Below, piece by piece: positions 14,826 through 22,069 of a DNA stretch of 48,270 nucleotides; the first letter of the stretch is position 1, and every line of letters begins with the position of its first letter. A model generated the notes under the pieces. The model did no database searches. It worked only from the letters and a program-made list of their open reading frames with translations, and was not told the DNA's origin. The position numbers and the translations under genes are program-made. Location of the stretch: contig JAFRYZ010000050.1 in assembly GCA_017442825.1 (NCBI GenBank), positions 1 to 48,270 of the forward strand. The letters run 5' to 3'. The stretch comes from Prevotella sp. Its GTDB lineage: Bacteria; Bacteroidota; Bacteroidia; Bacteroidales; Bacteroidaceae.

Positions 14826-15824
14826 TTAACGTGTAGAAGAAACATACCTTATTAATATGTTGCTGTCATAATTATGGCTATCAAATACTGTAGCCTCAGC
14901 AGGGAGTCCTGGAGCTTTCGTGCCGTTGGCAACGGTGAAAGGAGCCGTCTCCACCCGTATTTCGTCCCACAGTCCTGCTGCCATGAAACTCTCGTGAGTT
15001 TGTCTTCCTCCTTCAACGATGAGCGACTGGATGCCATGTTGGTAGAGGTCTTCAATCAACAGCGGTAACGGTCGGTCGTGAGTCAGCACTATGCGTTTCG
15101 GATCGGGACCAAACCAATGGCGAACCGTCAACTGCGGATGTTCACGGACGTCTGTTGTATGCCCGACAAGAATAGCATCCTCCTCAGCCCGTAGTTTATG
15201 AGAGAGCATCTGTGTCTGCTCGTTAGAAATGGCAAGTGTTTTTCCGTTATCGTCAATGAATCCGTTTGCGGTCTGTGCCCATTTCAAGATGATATACGGA
15301 CGGTGTTTCTCATGATAGGTAAAGAAACGACGGTTCAGCCATCGACATTCTTCCTCCAATACACCTACTGTCACCTCAATTCCAGCTTCTCGTATGCGCT
15401 GGATACCACGACCCTTCACTTTTGCGAAGGGGTCTTCACATCCTACGACAACACGGCGTACCCCTTTTTTGATGATTAAGTCGCAACAAGGAGGCGTCTT
15501 TCCATAATGTGCACAGGGTTCCAAACTGACATAGATGGTCGCATCTTTCAATAAGTGTTCGTCTTCAGGACACACCGAAGCGAAGGCATTTACCTCGGCA
15601 TGTCCTTCACCGCAGCGTACATGATAACCTTCACCGATAATCCGTGGAAGATTCATGTTCCATTGTTCATCGTCCTTTGCCCTTTGCCCTTCCTTAGACC
15701 TTAGTCCTTCGCCTCCCGCAACTATTACCGCCCCCACCATAGGATTGGGACGAGCATTCTGTCTGCCGTTTTCTGCCAACTGGATACAGCGGCGCATATA
15801 AAATTCGTCCGTCTTCATATTCAT
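14826..15824 (-). CDS. ribD: Bifunctional riboflavin biosynthesis deaminase/reductase
   Basis: Catalyses the second and third steps of riboflavin synthesis: deamination, then NADPH-dependent reduction of the pyrimidine intermediate. It is 332 residues. The deaminase domain has the zinc site HAE at 75-77 and PCAHYGKTPPC near 107-117. The reductase domain runs from about 175 (ILKWAQTANGFI) to the end, with SLIVEGGRQTHESFM. Residues about 38-60 (GEGLRSKEGQRAKDDEQWNM and neighbours) interrupt the normally continuous NPMVGAVIV ... IIGEGYH segment. They are encoded by repeat-like DNA, so this is an in-frame repeat insertion. The loop probably tolerates it, as both active sites are intact. The -7 box lies five bases before the ATG. 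Confidence 0.93.
   Translation of the reverse strand: MNMKTDEFYMRRCIQLAENGRQNARPNPMVGAVIVAGGEGLRSKEGQRAKDDEQWNMNLPRIIGEGYHVRCGEGHAEVNAFASVCPEDEHLLKDATIYVSLEPCAHYGKTPPCCDLIIKKGVRRVVVGCEDPFAKVKGRGIQRIREAGIEVTVGVLEEECRWLNRRFFTYHEKHRPYIILKWAQTANGFIDDNGKTLAISNEQTQMLSHKLRAEEDAILVGHTTDVREHPQLTVRHWFGPDPKRIVLTHDRPLPLLIEDLYQHGIQSLIVEGGRQTHESFMAAGLWDEIRVETAPFTVANGTKAPGLPAEATVFDSHNYDSNILIRYVSSTR
15645..15713 (-). repeat. Repeat insertion inside ribD
   Basis: Minus-strand DNA reads GAAGGACTAAGGTCTAAGG, then GGGCAAAGGGCAAAGG, then GATGAACAATGGAACATG. GGGCAAA repeats with a 7-base period, and AAGGTCTAAGG matches strings at 27968 and, loosely, 6840. It encodes about 23 residues absent from the usual RibD deaminase motif order. 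Confidence 0.6.
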
Positions 15825-15829
15825 GTGGA

Positions 15830-15837
15830 CAAAGGTA
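15830..15837 (-). promoter_or_regulatory. -7 box of ribD
   Basis: Minus-strand TACCTTTG followed by TCCAC and the ATG at 15824, a gap of five bases that predicts a leaderless mRNA. No good TTTG lies 19-20 bases upstream. The sequence ahead (TTCGCTTAATCG and an A/T-rich stem) resembles a decayed hairpin-promoter cassette. Confidence 0.5.
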
Positions 15838-15961
15838 GTGCAAAAATCCGATTAAGCGAATAGAAATCAAAAACTATTTTGTTTTCAAGAGTGAAAGGAT
15901 TTTATTTAAACCACAGACAAAGCATAAAAAGGGAAATCCCTATCATTTTTGGGGAATTTTC

Positions 15962-15993
15962 TTTGGACTGTTCATCAAATCAACGTATTTTTG
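15962..15993 (+). promoter_or_regulatory. Promoter of the beta-flower protein gene
   Basis: TTTG at 15962-15965, a 20-base spacer and TATTTTTG at 15986-15993. The ATG is 28 bases further on. Confidence 0.7.
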
Positions 15994-16021
15994 CAGCAGT
16001 AAAACACTAAAACCTTTTATT

Positions 16022-16432
16022 ATGAAACGAAGAGTATTGATGATGATGATGGTCGCATTCCTTGGAATGACAACCGTAAACGCACAGACCTTGCGTGGTA
16101 GCAACGGACAAAGTATAGGAAGAATAGACCGCGACGGCACCATTCGTGGCAGCAACGGTCAGTCAATAGGAAGGTACGACAATAACGGGACTGTTCGTGG
16201 CAGCAACGGACAAAGCATCGGAAGGATTGAAAGCAACGGTACCTTCCGCGGCAGCAACGGACAGAGCATCGGTAGAATTGACAACGACGGCACAGTACGC
16301 GGCAGCAATGGACAAGCCATAGGAAAGGTTGAGCGCGATGGTACTATTCGCGATGCTAACGGGAGAAGTATCGGCAAAGCCCAGAACTGTGACCCGAAAC
16401 AAGCTGCAGCCTCCTTCTTCTTCTATAAGTAA
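16022..16432 (+). CDS. Secreted 17-residue-repeat protein (5-fold beta-flower type)
   Basis: A 136-residue exported protein. After a signal peptide (MKRRVLMMMMVAFLGMTTVNAQ) come six tandem 17-residue units with consensus RGSNGQSIGRIDxDGT, the last one degenerating to RDANGRSIGKAQNC. The pattern matches Bacteroidetes proteins named 5-fold beta-flower, in which each unit forms a small beta strand pair around a ring. Function is unknown. The units are also repeated at DNA level (51 bases), so copy number may vary between strains. It ends in AASFFFYK. prmC follows after 13 bases, so transcription may continue into it. Confidence 0.78.
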   Translation: MKRRVLMMMMVAFLGMTTVNAQTLRGSNGQSIGRIDRDGTIRGSNGQSIGRYDNNGTVRGSNGQSIGRIESNGTFRGSNGQSIGRIDNDGTVRGSNGQAIGKVERDGTIRDANGRSIGKAQNCDPKQAAASFFFYK

Positions 16433-16445
16433 CGCGAAAAGGGAG

Positions 16446-17348
16446 ATGCTCTGGCAAAGACTCACTCCTCTATACGATGCGGGCGAAGCGAAAGCTATCG
16501 TCCGCATGGTGTTGGAAGAACGTTTCGGTTTTTCCTATATAGATATTGCTTGTGGAAAGGAAAACTCTCTCTCCGCCGACCAAAGGGCGGAATTGGATGA
16601 AATCATGCAACGTTTGGAGGAAGCAGAGCCCGTACAATACATCTTGGGGGATTGCCGATTCTGCGGCAGGACTTTCCACGTTGAACCAGGTGTACTCATT
16701 CCGCGTCCAGAGACCGAAGAACTGGTCCATTGGGTATTGGAGACTCACGGGAAAGGCGAGCACGTCAAAGCAAATCAGAAACATATCCTGGATATCGGAA
16801 CAGGCTCTGGCTGTATTGCCATCAGTCTTGCATTGGCTTTAGAGCAGGCTGACGTGGAAGCATGGGACATCTCTGAGGATGCTTTACGTATTGCTGCCTG
16901 CAATGCCCGTCAGTTAGGAGCACGAGTAACTTTTTTCCAACAAGACTTTCTTCATTTTGAGATCAATCCTCTAACCGCACAGCGCTTGACAGAGACCTCT
17001 ACGAAGCGCCTGAGCACCAACGGAGCGCAAGAAGGACCTTACTCCATCATCATCAGTAACCCACCCTACATTTGCGACAACGAACGCCACAAGATGGAAG
17101 CAAACGTGTTAGCCTATGAACCTGAACAAGCACTCTTCGTACCAGACAACGACCCATTACTTTTCTATAGGGCCATAGCACGTTTTGCGATGGAATCGTT
17201 GGAAAGCAGTGGAGAACTCTATTTTGAAATCAATCCGCTATACGCGCAGGAACTTTCTGGAATGCTGTCATCAAGAGGTTTCCAACACATCACCATCCGA
17301 AAAGACCAATTTGGAAAAGAACGGATGATCAAAGCTATACGACCATGA
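16446..17348 (+). CDS. prmC: Peptide chain release factor N5-glutamine methyltransferase
   Basis: Methylates the GGQ glutamine of release factors RF1 and RF2 with S-adenosylmethionine. It is 300 residues. The N-terminal helical domain has YILGDCRFCGRTFHVEPGVLIPRPETEELV. The SAM loop is LDIGTGSGCIAISLAL near 117, and the catalytic NPPY lies in ISNPPYICDNE near 205. Between the methyltransferase core strand and NPPY there is a repeat-like stretch (NPLTAQRLTETSTKRLSTNG and on, 16963-17036) longer than normal. ATG 16446 follows the previous stop; the frame extends further upstream only inside the other gene. Its stop overlaps recX by four bases (ATGA). Confidence 0.92.
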   Translation: MLWQRLTPLYDAGEAKAIVRMVLEERFGFSYIDIACGKENSLSADQRAELDEIMQRLEEAEPVQYILGDCRFCGRTFHVEPGVLIPRPETEELVHWVLETHGKGEHVKANQKHILDIGTGSGCIAISLALALEQADVEAWDISEDALRIAACNARQLGARVTFFQQDFLHFEINPLTAQRLTETSTKRLSTNGAQEGPYSIIISNPPYICDNERHKMEANVLAYEPEQALFVPDNDPLLFYRAIARFAMESLESSGELYFEINPLYAQELSGMLSSRGFQHITIRKDQFGKERMIKAIRP

Positions 17349-17806
17349 ACGAGATAACTGAAGCACAAGCGCTCGCCCGACTTACTGCCGCTTGTGCACG
17401 GGCAGAGCACTGTATGGGTGAGATGTACGAGAAAATGCGACGCTGGGGCATAGAAGCAGATGCTCAAGAGCGCATTTCTACCTACCTGAAAGAACATCGC
17501 TATATTGACGACGAACGGTTTGCCAGATTGTTCGTCCGCGACAAGATGCAATTCAACAAATGGGGTCGTCGAAAAATAGAGCAAGCCCTATGGGCAAAAC
17601 AAGTTGACGAGACTATTTACAAAAACATTCTCGATGAAATCGACCAAAAAGAGTGGAAAGCTATTCTTTTGCCCGCTTTGCATGCTAAAAAGAAAAGCAT
17701 CAAGGCAGCCACTCCGTACGAGTCCTATGCCAAACTGGTGAGATTTGCTATGAGTCGCGGTTTTACAATGGATATTATCAAAGCGTGCATAGGAGAAGAA
17801 CCATGA
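17345..17806 (+). CDS. recX: Regulatory protein RecX
   Basis: RecX binds RecA filaments and modulates recombination. It is 153 residues of three-helix repeats. ITEAQALARLTAACARAEHC is the first, YLKEHRYIDDERFARLFVRDKM is the hallmark central segment and KWGRRKIEQALWAKQVDETI follows. No recA gene is near. It is coupled by ATGA overlaps to prmC before it and comF after it, so the three are translated as one unit. Confidence 0.88.
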   Translation: MNEITEAQALARLTAACARAEHCMGEMYEKMRRWGIEADAQERISTYLKEHRYIDDERFARLFVRDKMQFNKWGRRKIEQALWAKQVDETIYKNILDEIDQKEWKAILLPALHAKKKSIKAATPYESYAKLVRFAMSRGFTMDIIKACIGEEP

Positions 17807-18525
17807 AACGCATTTCTTTTTTCTCACGCCTTCTCAACCTCATTGCACCGCAATACTGTTATGTTTGCGGAACCCCTCTCAGCATCAGCGAGGAAGTACT
17901 ATGTGGTGTCTGCAATATGACATTACCAAGAACAGGGTTTGCAGCCTGTCCTGAAGACAACGAAATGGTGAGGATGCTTTGGGGCAGACTTTACGATAAA
18001 GAAAAAGGAACCAACCTGGCAGAAAAGGCAACAGCCTTGTTTCGTTTTGAACCGGATTCGCAAGTTAGCCGACTGATTTATCAGCTGAAATATAAATACC
18101 ACCCAGAAATCGGAGAATTGTTAGGGCGTATGACAGCAAAGGAACAGTCTGAGGATTTCTTTCAAGATATTGACGCCATTGTACCCGTACCTCTCACGCC
18201 ACGTCGGCAGCGACAAAGAGGATATAATCAAAGTTTGATGATAGCAGAAGGCGTCAGCAAGGTGACAGGAATTCCGATTGCAAAGCATGTTATCAAGCGA
18301 ATTGCATTCCAGGAAAGCCAGACCAAGAAAAACTGGTGGGAGCGCCAAACGAATGTGGAAGGAGCTTTTGAATTGGTTCAACCGCAAGCCATTACAGGCA
18401 AACATATCCTCGTGATAGATGATGTTATGACAACGGGGTCAACTATTCTTTCCTGTTGTGAAACCCTTCGGCAGGCAGAAGGTGTTCGTTTCAGTATCCT
18501 TACCATCGGTTTCACCAAACTATAA
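17803..18525 (+). CDS. ComF family protein (phosphoribosyltransferase-like)
   Basis: ComF proteins are linked to uptake or processing of transforming DNA in competent bacteria. In non-competent species their role is unclear. It is 240 residues. The N-terminal zinc ribbon has CYVCGTPL and CGVC. The phosphoribosyltransferase domain has VPVPLTPRRQRQRGYNQS and the PRPP loop ILVIDDVMTTGSTI near 205. ATG at 17803 overlaps the recX stop. It closes the prmC-recX-comF unit and is followed by a heptamer repeat. Confidence 0.87.
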   Translation: MKRISFFSRLLNLIAPQYCYVCGTPLSISEEVLCGVCNMTLPRTGFAACPEDNEMVRMLWGRLYDKEKGTNLAEKATALFRFEPDSQVSRLIYQLKYKYHPEIGELLGRMTAKEQSEDFFQDIDAIVPVPLTPRRQRQRGYNQSLMIAEGVSKVTGIPIAKHVIKRIAFQESQTKKNWWERQTNVEGAFELVQPQAITGKHILVIDDVMTTGSTILSCCETLRQAEGVRFSILTIGFTKL

Positions 18526-18560
18526 AGTTCGATGAAGAGCTCATAAAAACACGTACAAAT

Positions 18561-18597
18561 AAGAATTATCAATTGTCAATTGTCAATTATCAATTTT
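18561..18597. repeat. Heptanucleotide AATTGTC repeat, part of the pyrE promoter
   Basis: Seven-base units AATTATC, AATTGTC, AATTGTC, AATTATC, AATTTTA. They are the reverse complement of the family at 3281-3317. A TTG inside it lies 22 bases before the pyrE -7 box, so the repeat may provide the -33 element. Confidence 0.7.
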
Positions 18598-18612
18598 AAA
18601 TGCTTACCTTTG
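18580..18612 (+). promoter_or_regulatory. Promoter of pyrE
   Basis: TTG at 18580-18582 (within the heptamer repeat), a 22-base spacer and TACCTTTG at 18605-18612. The chosen pyrE start is 32 bases downstream. Confidence 0.55.
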
Positions 18613-18644
18613 CAACCAATAAAACGACAAAAAGGTACATCAAC

Positions 18645-19283
18645 ATGGACAACATGAAGAAAAAGCTGGCAGGCAAACTGCTGGACATCAAAGCCATCAA
18701 GCTCCAGCCCAACGATCCGTTCACATGGGCAAGCGGTTGGAAATCACCCATTTATTGTGACAACAGGAAGGTGAACTCCTACCCGGAAGTGCGCTCGTTC
18801 GTCAAACTCGAACTGGCTCACACCATCCTTGAAAACTTTCCAAATGCAGAAGCTGTAGCAGGAGTGGCTACGGGTGCCATCTCACAGGGCGCTTTAGTTG
18901 CAGACATACTCAGCCTTCCTTTTGCCTACGTGCGTCCGAAACCGAAAGACCACGGCATGGGCAACCAAATTGAGGGAGAACTCCAATCTGGCATGAAAGT
19001 TGTCGTTGTGGAAGACCTTATCTCTACTGGCGGCAGTTCGCTGAAAGCTGTTGAGGCATTGCGGTCGGCTGGTGTAGAAGTACTGGGAATGGTAGCTAGT
19101 TACACTTATGGTTTCCCGGTTGCAGAAGAAGCCTTCAAAGAAGCCGGCGTTACACTTTTCACTCTGACAGACTATAATCACGTCATTGCCGAGGCTGCCG
19201 ACACCGGCTATGTGTCTCTGGAAGACGTTGAGATGTTGAAAGAATGGCGAAAAGACCCAGCCAATTGGAAAGCGAAAGATTGA
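18645..19283 (+). CDS. pyrE: Orotate phosphoribosyltransferase
   Basis: Joins orotate and PRPP to form OMP in pyrimidine synthesis. It is 212 residues. FTWASGWKSPIYCDNRK is the orotate-site segment, AVAGVATGAISQGALVAD and the flexible loop RPKPKDHGMGNQIEGEL follow, and the PRPP signature is VVVVEDLISTGGSS. ATG at 18645 is chosen because the frame's earlier ATG at 18600 overlaps the promoter. It is followed after 23 bases by an SRPBCC gene, a pairing common in this phylum. Confidence 0.95.
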   Translation: MDNMKKKLAGKLLDIKAIKLQPNDPFTWASGWKSPIYCDNRKVNSYPEVRSFVKLELAHTILENFPNAEAVAGVATGAISQGALVADILSLPFAYVRPKPKDHGMGNQIEGELQSGMKVVVVEDLISTGGSSLKAVEALRSAGVEVLGMVASYTYGFPVAEEAFKEAGVTLFTLTDYNHVIAEAADTGYVSLEDVEMLKEWRKDPANWKAKD

Positions 19284-19306
19284 AAATTGATAATTGAAAT
19301 ATTAAG

Positions 19307-19723
19307 ATGGCGCAATTTGAAAGTAGCATAAAGCAAATTCCATACGCCCAGCAGAAAGTTTATGACATGCTGAGCGATCTCAGTAATATTGACCGAGTAA
19401 AAGATAAGATTCCTGAAGACAAGCTGAACGATCTGACATTCGACAGCGACAGTATCAGTATCAATGCATCGCCTGTTGGCAACATCACCATGCGTATCAT
19501 TGAGCGTGAGGAGCCGAAATGTATCAAGTTTGAGTCTGAAAACTCACCGATGCCTTTCAATTTCTGGATTCAGATTCTACCCACCAGTGAGACAGCATCA
19601 AAGATGCGCCTTACCATCAAGGCAGACATCCCCATTTTCTTGAAAGGCATGGTGACGAAACCCCTGCAAGAGGGTATCGAAAAGATAGCCGACGCATTGG
19701 CAATGATTCCTTACGAGGGATAA
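19307..19723 (+). CDS. SRPBCC (START-like) family protein
   Basis: A 138-residue small-molecule-binding fold of the SRPBCC/START type. It begins with FESSIKQIPYAQQKVYDMLSD, typical of the first strand and helix, and ends with LQEGIEKIADALAMIPYE, the long C-terminal helix that covers the pocket. No catalytic residue is evident, and the ligand is unknown. It is 23 bases after pyrE and 82 bases before argH on the same strand, so it could be transcribed with both. A cyclase or coenzyme Q-binding role is possible for the superfamily but not shown here. Confidence 0.78.
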   Translation: MAQFESSIKQIPYAQQKVYDMLSDLSNIDRVKDKIPEDKLNDLTFDSDSISINASPVGNITMRIIEREEPKCIKFESENSPMPFNFWIQILPTSETASKMRLTIKADIPIFLKGMVTKPLQEGIEKIADALAMIPYEG

Positions 19724-19805
19724 AGAAGACGTTTTGAGAAGAAGAGAGAATAGTCAAATCGCCAAATTTATTGTACATTGTAAAAATTGTAAATCGTTTA
19801 GGGTT

Positions 19806-21146
19806 ATGGCACAAAAGCTTTGGGAAAAGAACTTCGAGGTGAATTCAGAAATAGAAAGGTTCACCGTAGGACGTGACCGTGAGATGGATCTCTACCTTGC
19901 AAAATATGATGTATTGGGCAGCATGGCACATATCACCATGCTCGAAAGCATCGGACTTCTGGGTAAGGACGAACTACCCTTGTTGTTGGCGGAGTTGCGC
20001 AATATCTACCAACAAGCGGAAAAGGGTGAATTTGTCATTGAAGACGGCGTTGAAGATGTTCACTCCCAAGTGGAACTGATGCTGACACGCAAACTCGGCG
20101 ATATGGGTAAGAAAATCCACAGCGGCAGGTCACGCAACGACCAGGTGCTGGTCGATTTGAAACTATTCACCCGTCAGGAACTCCGTGAGACGGTAGAATC
20201 CGTCAAACTGCTTTTCGACGAACTGATTGCCAAGAGCGAACAATATAAAAACGTTCTGATGCCTGGTTATACCCATCTGCAAATCGCCATGCCCAGTTCG
20301 TTTGGTTTGTGGTTTGGTGCTTATGCAGAATCGCTGACCGACGACATGCTTTTCTTGCAGGCTGCCTATAAGATGACCAACCGCAACCCCTTGGGGTCGG
20401 CAGCAGGCTATGGCAGTTCGTTCCCGCTGAACCGACAGATGACCACCGACCTTCTTGGTTTTGAGTCGATGGACTATAATGTAGTATATGCACAGATGGG
20501 ACGAGGCAAGATGGAACGCAACGTGGCATTTGCCCTTGCCACTGTTGCCGGAACATTGGCAAAGATGGCATTCGATGCCTGTCTGTTCAACAGCCAGAAT
20601 TTCTCATTTATCAAACTGCCGAAAGAGTGTACAACGGGCAGTAGCATTATGCCGCATAAGAAAAACCCTGATGTCTTCGAACTGATTCGTGCCAAGGCCA
20701 ACAAGATTCAGAGTCTGCCGCAGCAGGTAATGCTCATCATGAACAATCTGCCCGTAGGTTATTTCCGCGATTTGCAGATTATCAAAGAAGTGTTCTTGCC
20801 GGCTTTCGGCGAACTGAAAGACTGTCTGCAAATGGCAGCATACATCATCAACAAGATGTCGGTCAACGAACATATCCTTGACAACCCGATGTACGACCCG
20901 ATGTTCTCTGTTGAAGAAGTCAACCGCCTGGCTGCCCATGGCACCCCGTTCCGCGATGCCTACAAACAGGTGGGACTGGAGATCGAGGAAGGAACCTTCA
21001 AAGCCGACCGCCATATCCACCACACCCATGAAGGCAGCATCGGCAACCTCTGCAACGACAAGATACAACAGCTGATGCAACAAAACCTCGATGGTTTCGG
21101 CTTCCTTCGTGTGGAAGAAGCAGAAAAGAAACTGCTGGCAAGATAA
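19806..21146 (+). CDS. argH: Argininosuccinate lyase
   Basis: Final step of arginine synthesis: cleaves argininosuccinate to arginine and fumarate. It is 446 residues, near the usual 450-460. It begins MAQKLWEKNFEVNSEIERFTVGRD, has KIHSGRSRNDQVLVDLKLF and the superfamily signature TGSSIMPHKKNPDVFELIRAKANKI near 277, whose flexible loop holds the catalytic Ser. ATG at 19806 fits family starts; the upstream in-frame extension is not conserved-looking. No other arg genes are adjacent apart from argS, a separate transcript about 7 kb upstream. Confidence 0.95.
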   Translation: MAQKLWEKNFEVNSEIERFTVGRDREMDLYLAKYDVLGSMAHITMLESIGLLGKDELPLLLAELRNIYQQAEKGEFVIEDGVEDVHSQVELMLTRKLGDMGKKIHSGRSRNDQVLVDLKLFTRQELRETVESVKLLFDELIAKSEQYKNVLMPGYTHLQIAMPSSFGLWFGAYAESLTDDMLFLQAAYKMTNRNPLGSAAGYGSSFPLNRQMTTDLLGFESMDYNVVYAQMGRGKMERNVAFALATVAGTLAKMAFDACLFNSQNFSFIKLPKECTTGSSIMPHKKNPDVFELIRAKANKIQSLPQQVMLIMNNLPVGYFRDLQIIKEVFLPAFGELKDCLQMAAYIINKMSVNEHILDNPMYDPMFSVEEVNRLAAHGTPFRDAYKQVGLEIEEGTFKADRHIHHTHEGSIGNLCNDKIQQLMQQNLDGFGFLRVEEAEKKLLAR

Positions 21147-21186
21147 AACAAAATGACAAATATCAACCCTCTACGTGATAAGAACC

Positions 21187-21753
21187 ATGCTTAAAACCAT
21201 TAGAAACATCCTGCTGTTAAGCACCGCCATAGTCCTGACGGCTTGCAATGCAGAAGAAATGATAAACCGCGATTACTTGTGTCGCTTTTCCTTTGACACG
21301 CAACTGCATCCTGGCAGCAATCTAGAGGCAGCCGTCGGTGGCGTGGGCACCTTCGTTTGGGTGACCTATTCGCGAGAAAACGGCATGGGGTGTTTTCATG
21401 TTCATTCGTACAACAGCAGTGAAGAGGAAACCATTCTCCTGACTACTGCCGAAGAAAACATGATCAGTTATAACCTAGGAGCCTATAACGGCATCTTTAT
21501 CGGAAGCACCAATTTCAATGGTCCCTGGGCATACGACCGCCAATGTCCCAACTGTTTGTCAGAGACAGGGTTGATGAAATATCCGTTGACGTGGGTCAAC
21601 AAACAGCCCATGAAGGTGGAATGTGCCAACTGCAAGCGCGTCTATTCATTGGAAACAGGAGCTTCAGAAACGGGCGGACTGCGTCTGATGACCTATTATG
21701 TTTCCTATTATGTTGCTGGTGGTATGAGTTCTAAAATCACCGCTTATAATTAG
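21187..21753 (+). CDS. Lipoprotein with Rieske-like fold and four-cysteine site
   Basis: A 188-residue predicted lipoprotein: MLKTIRNILLLSTAIVLTAC ends in a lipobox (LTAC). The middle has WAYDRQCPNC and, about 30 residues later, VECANCKRVYSLETGA. The arrangement resembles Rieske ferredoxins, but both His ligands are replaced by Cys, giving CxxC ... CxxC. Such a site more likely holds zinc or a different iron centre. I infer an envelope protein of unknown function. ATG at 21187 is preferred to a GTG at 21175. It starts 40 bases after argH and ends just before the tRNA promoter. Confidence 0.7.
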   Translation: MLKTIRNILLLSTAIVLTACNAEEMINRDYLCRFSFDTQLHPGSNLEAAVGGVGTFVWVTYSRENGMGCFHVHSYNSSEEETILLTTAEENMISYNLGAYNGIFIGSTNFNGPWAYDRQCPNCLSETGLMKYPLTWVNKQPMKVECANCKRVYSLETGASETGGLRLMTYYVSYYVAGGMSSKITAYN

Positions 21754-21780
21754 AAAGATGGACAAAAAACTGAATTTCTT

Positions 21781-21812
21781 TTTGGAACATTCGATATTTA
21801 ACCTTACCTTTG
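21781..21812 (+). promoter_or_regulatory. Promoter of tRNA-Leu
   Basis: TTTG at 21781-21784, a 20-base spacer and TACCTTTG at 21805-21812, a perfect match to the consensus. It precedes two 81-base repeats and then the tRNA, so the primary transcript should carry a leader of about 165 bases. Confidence 0.72.
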
Positions 21813-21821
21813 CATCCGCAA

Positions 21822-21983
21822 ATGCCGCAATGTTTGCGCAAGCCGAACGCAGAGAGCCATCTTTGCTGAGGCGCAGCCAAACATCGGGCAGTAGTGAAAC
21901 GTATGCCGCAATGTTTGCGCAAGCCGAATGCAGAGAACCATCTTTGCTGAGGCGCAGCCAAACATCGGGCAGTAGTGAAGCAA
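21822..21983 (+). repeat. Two 81-base tandem repeats in the tRNA-Leu leader
   Basis: Units start at 21822 and 21903 and differ at only a few bases. Each begins with ATGCCGCAATG, the same 11 bases found at 21984 where the tRNA starts. Each contains ATGTTTG ... CAAACAT arms that can fold into a hairpin around GCGCAAGCC and GAGGCGCAGCC. Each copy thus repeats the first nine bases of the tRNA followed by a structured insert. Confidence 0.8.
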
Positions 21984-21985
21984 AT

Positions 21986-22069
21986 GCCGCAATGGTGGAA
22001 TTGGTAGACACGAGGGACTTAAAATCCCTTGGCCGCAAGGCTGTGCGGGTTCGAGTCCCGCTCGCGGCA
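21986..22069 (+). tRNA. tRNA-Leu (anticodon UAA)
   Basis: An 84-base tRNA. The acceptor GCCGCAA pairs with TCGCGGC (one A-C mismatch) and is followed by discriminator A. The D arm contains TTGGTAGACA. The anticodon stem AGGGA/TCCCT has loop CTTAAAA with anticodon TAA at 22020-22022. A long variable arm (TTGGCCGCAAGGC) marks class II, and the T arm is GCGGG-TTCGAGT-CCCGC. CCA is not encoded, since ACACC follows. It decodes UUA. The downstream lipoprotein gene appears to begin inside its T arm. Confidence 0.95.

Noticed and set aside
21758-21985. N-terminal extension of the thioredoxin-like lipoprotein back to 21758
   Set aside because: It would translate the tRNA promoter region, two tandem repeats and the tRNA itself; the repeat peptides are not protein-like.
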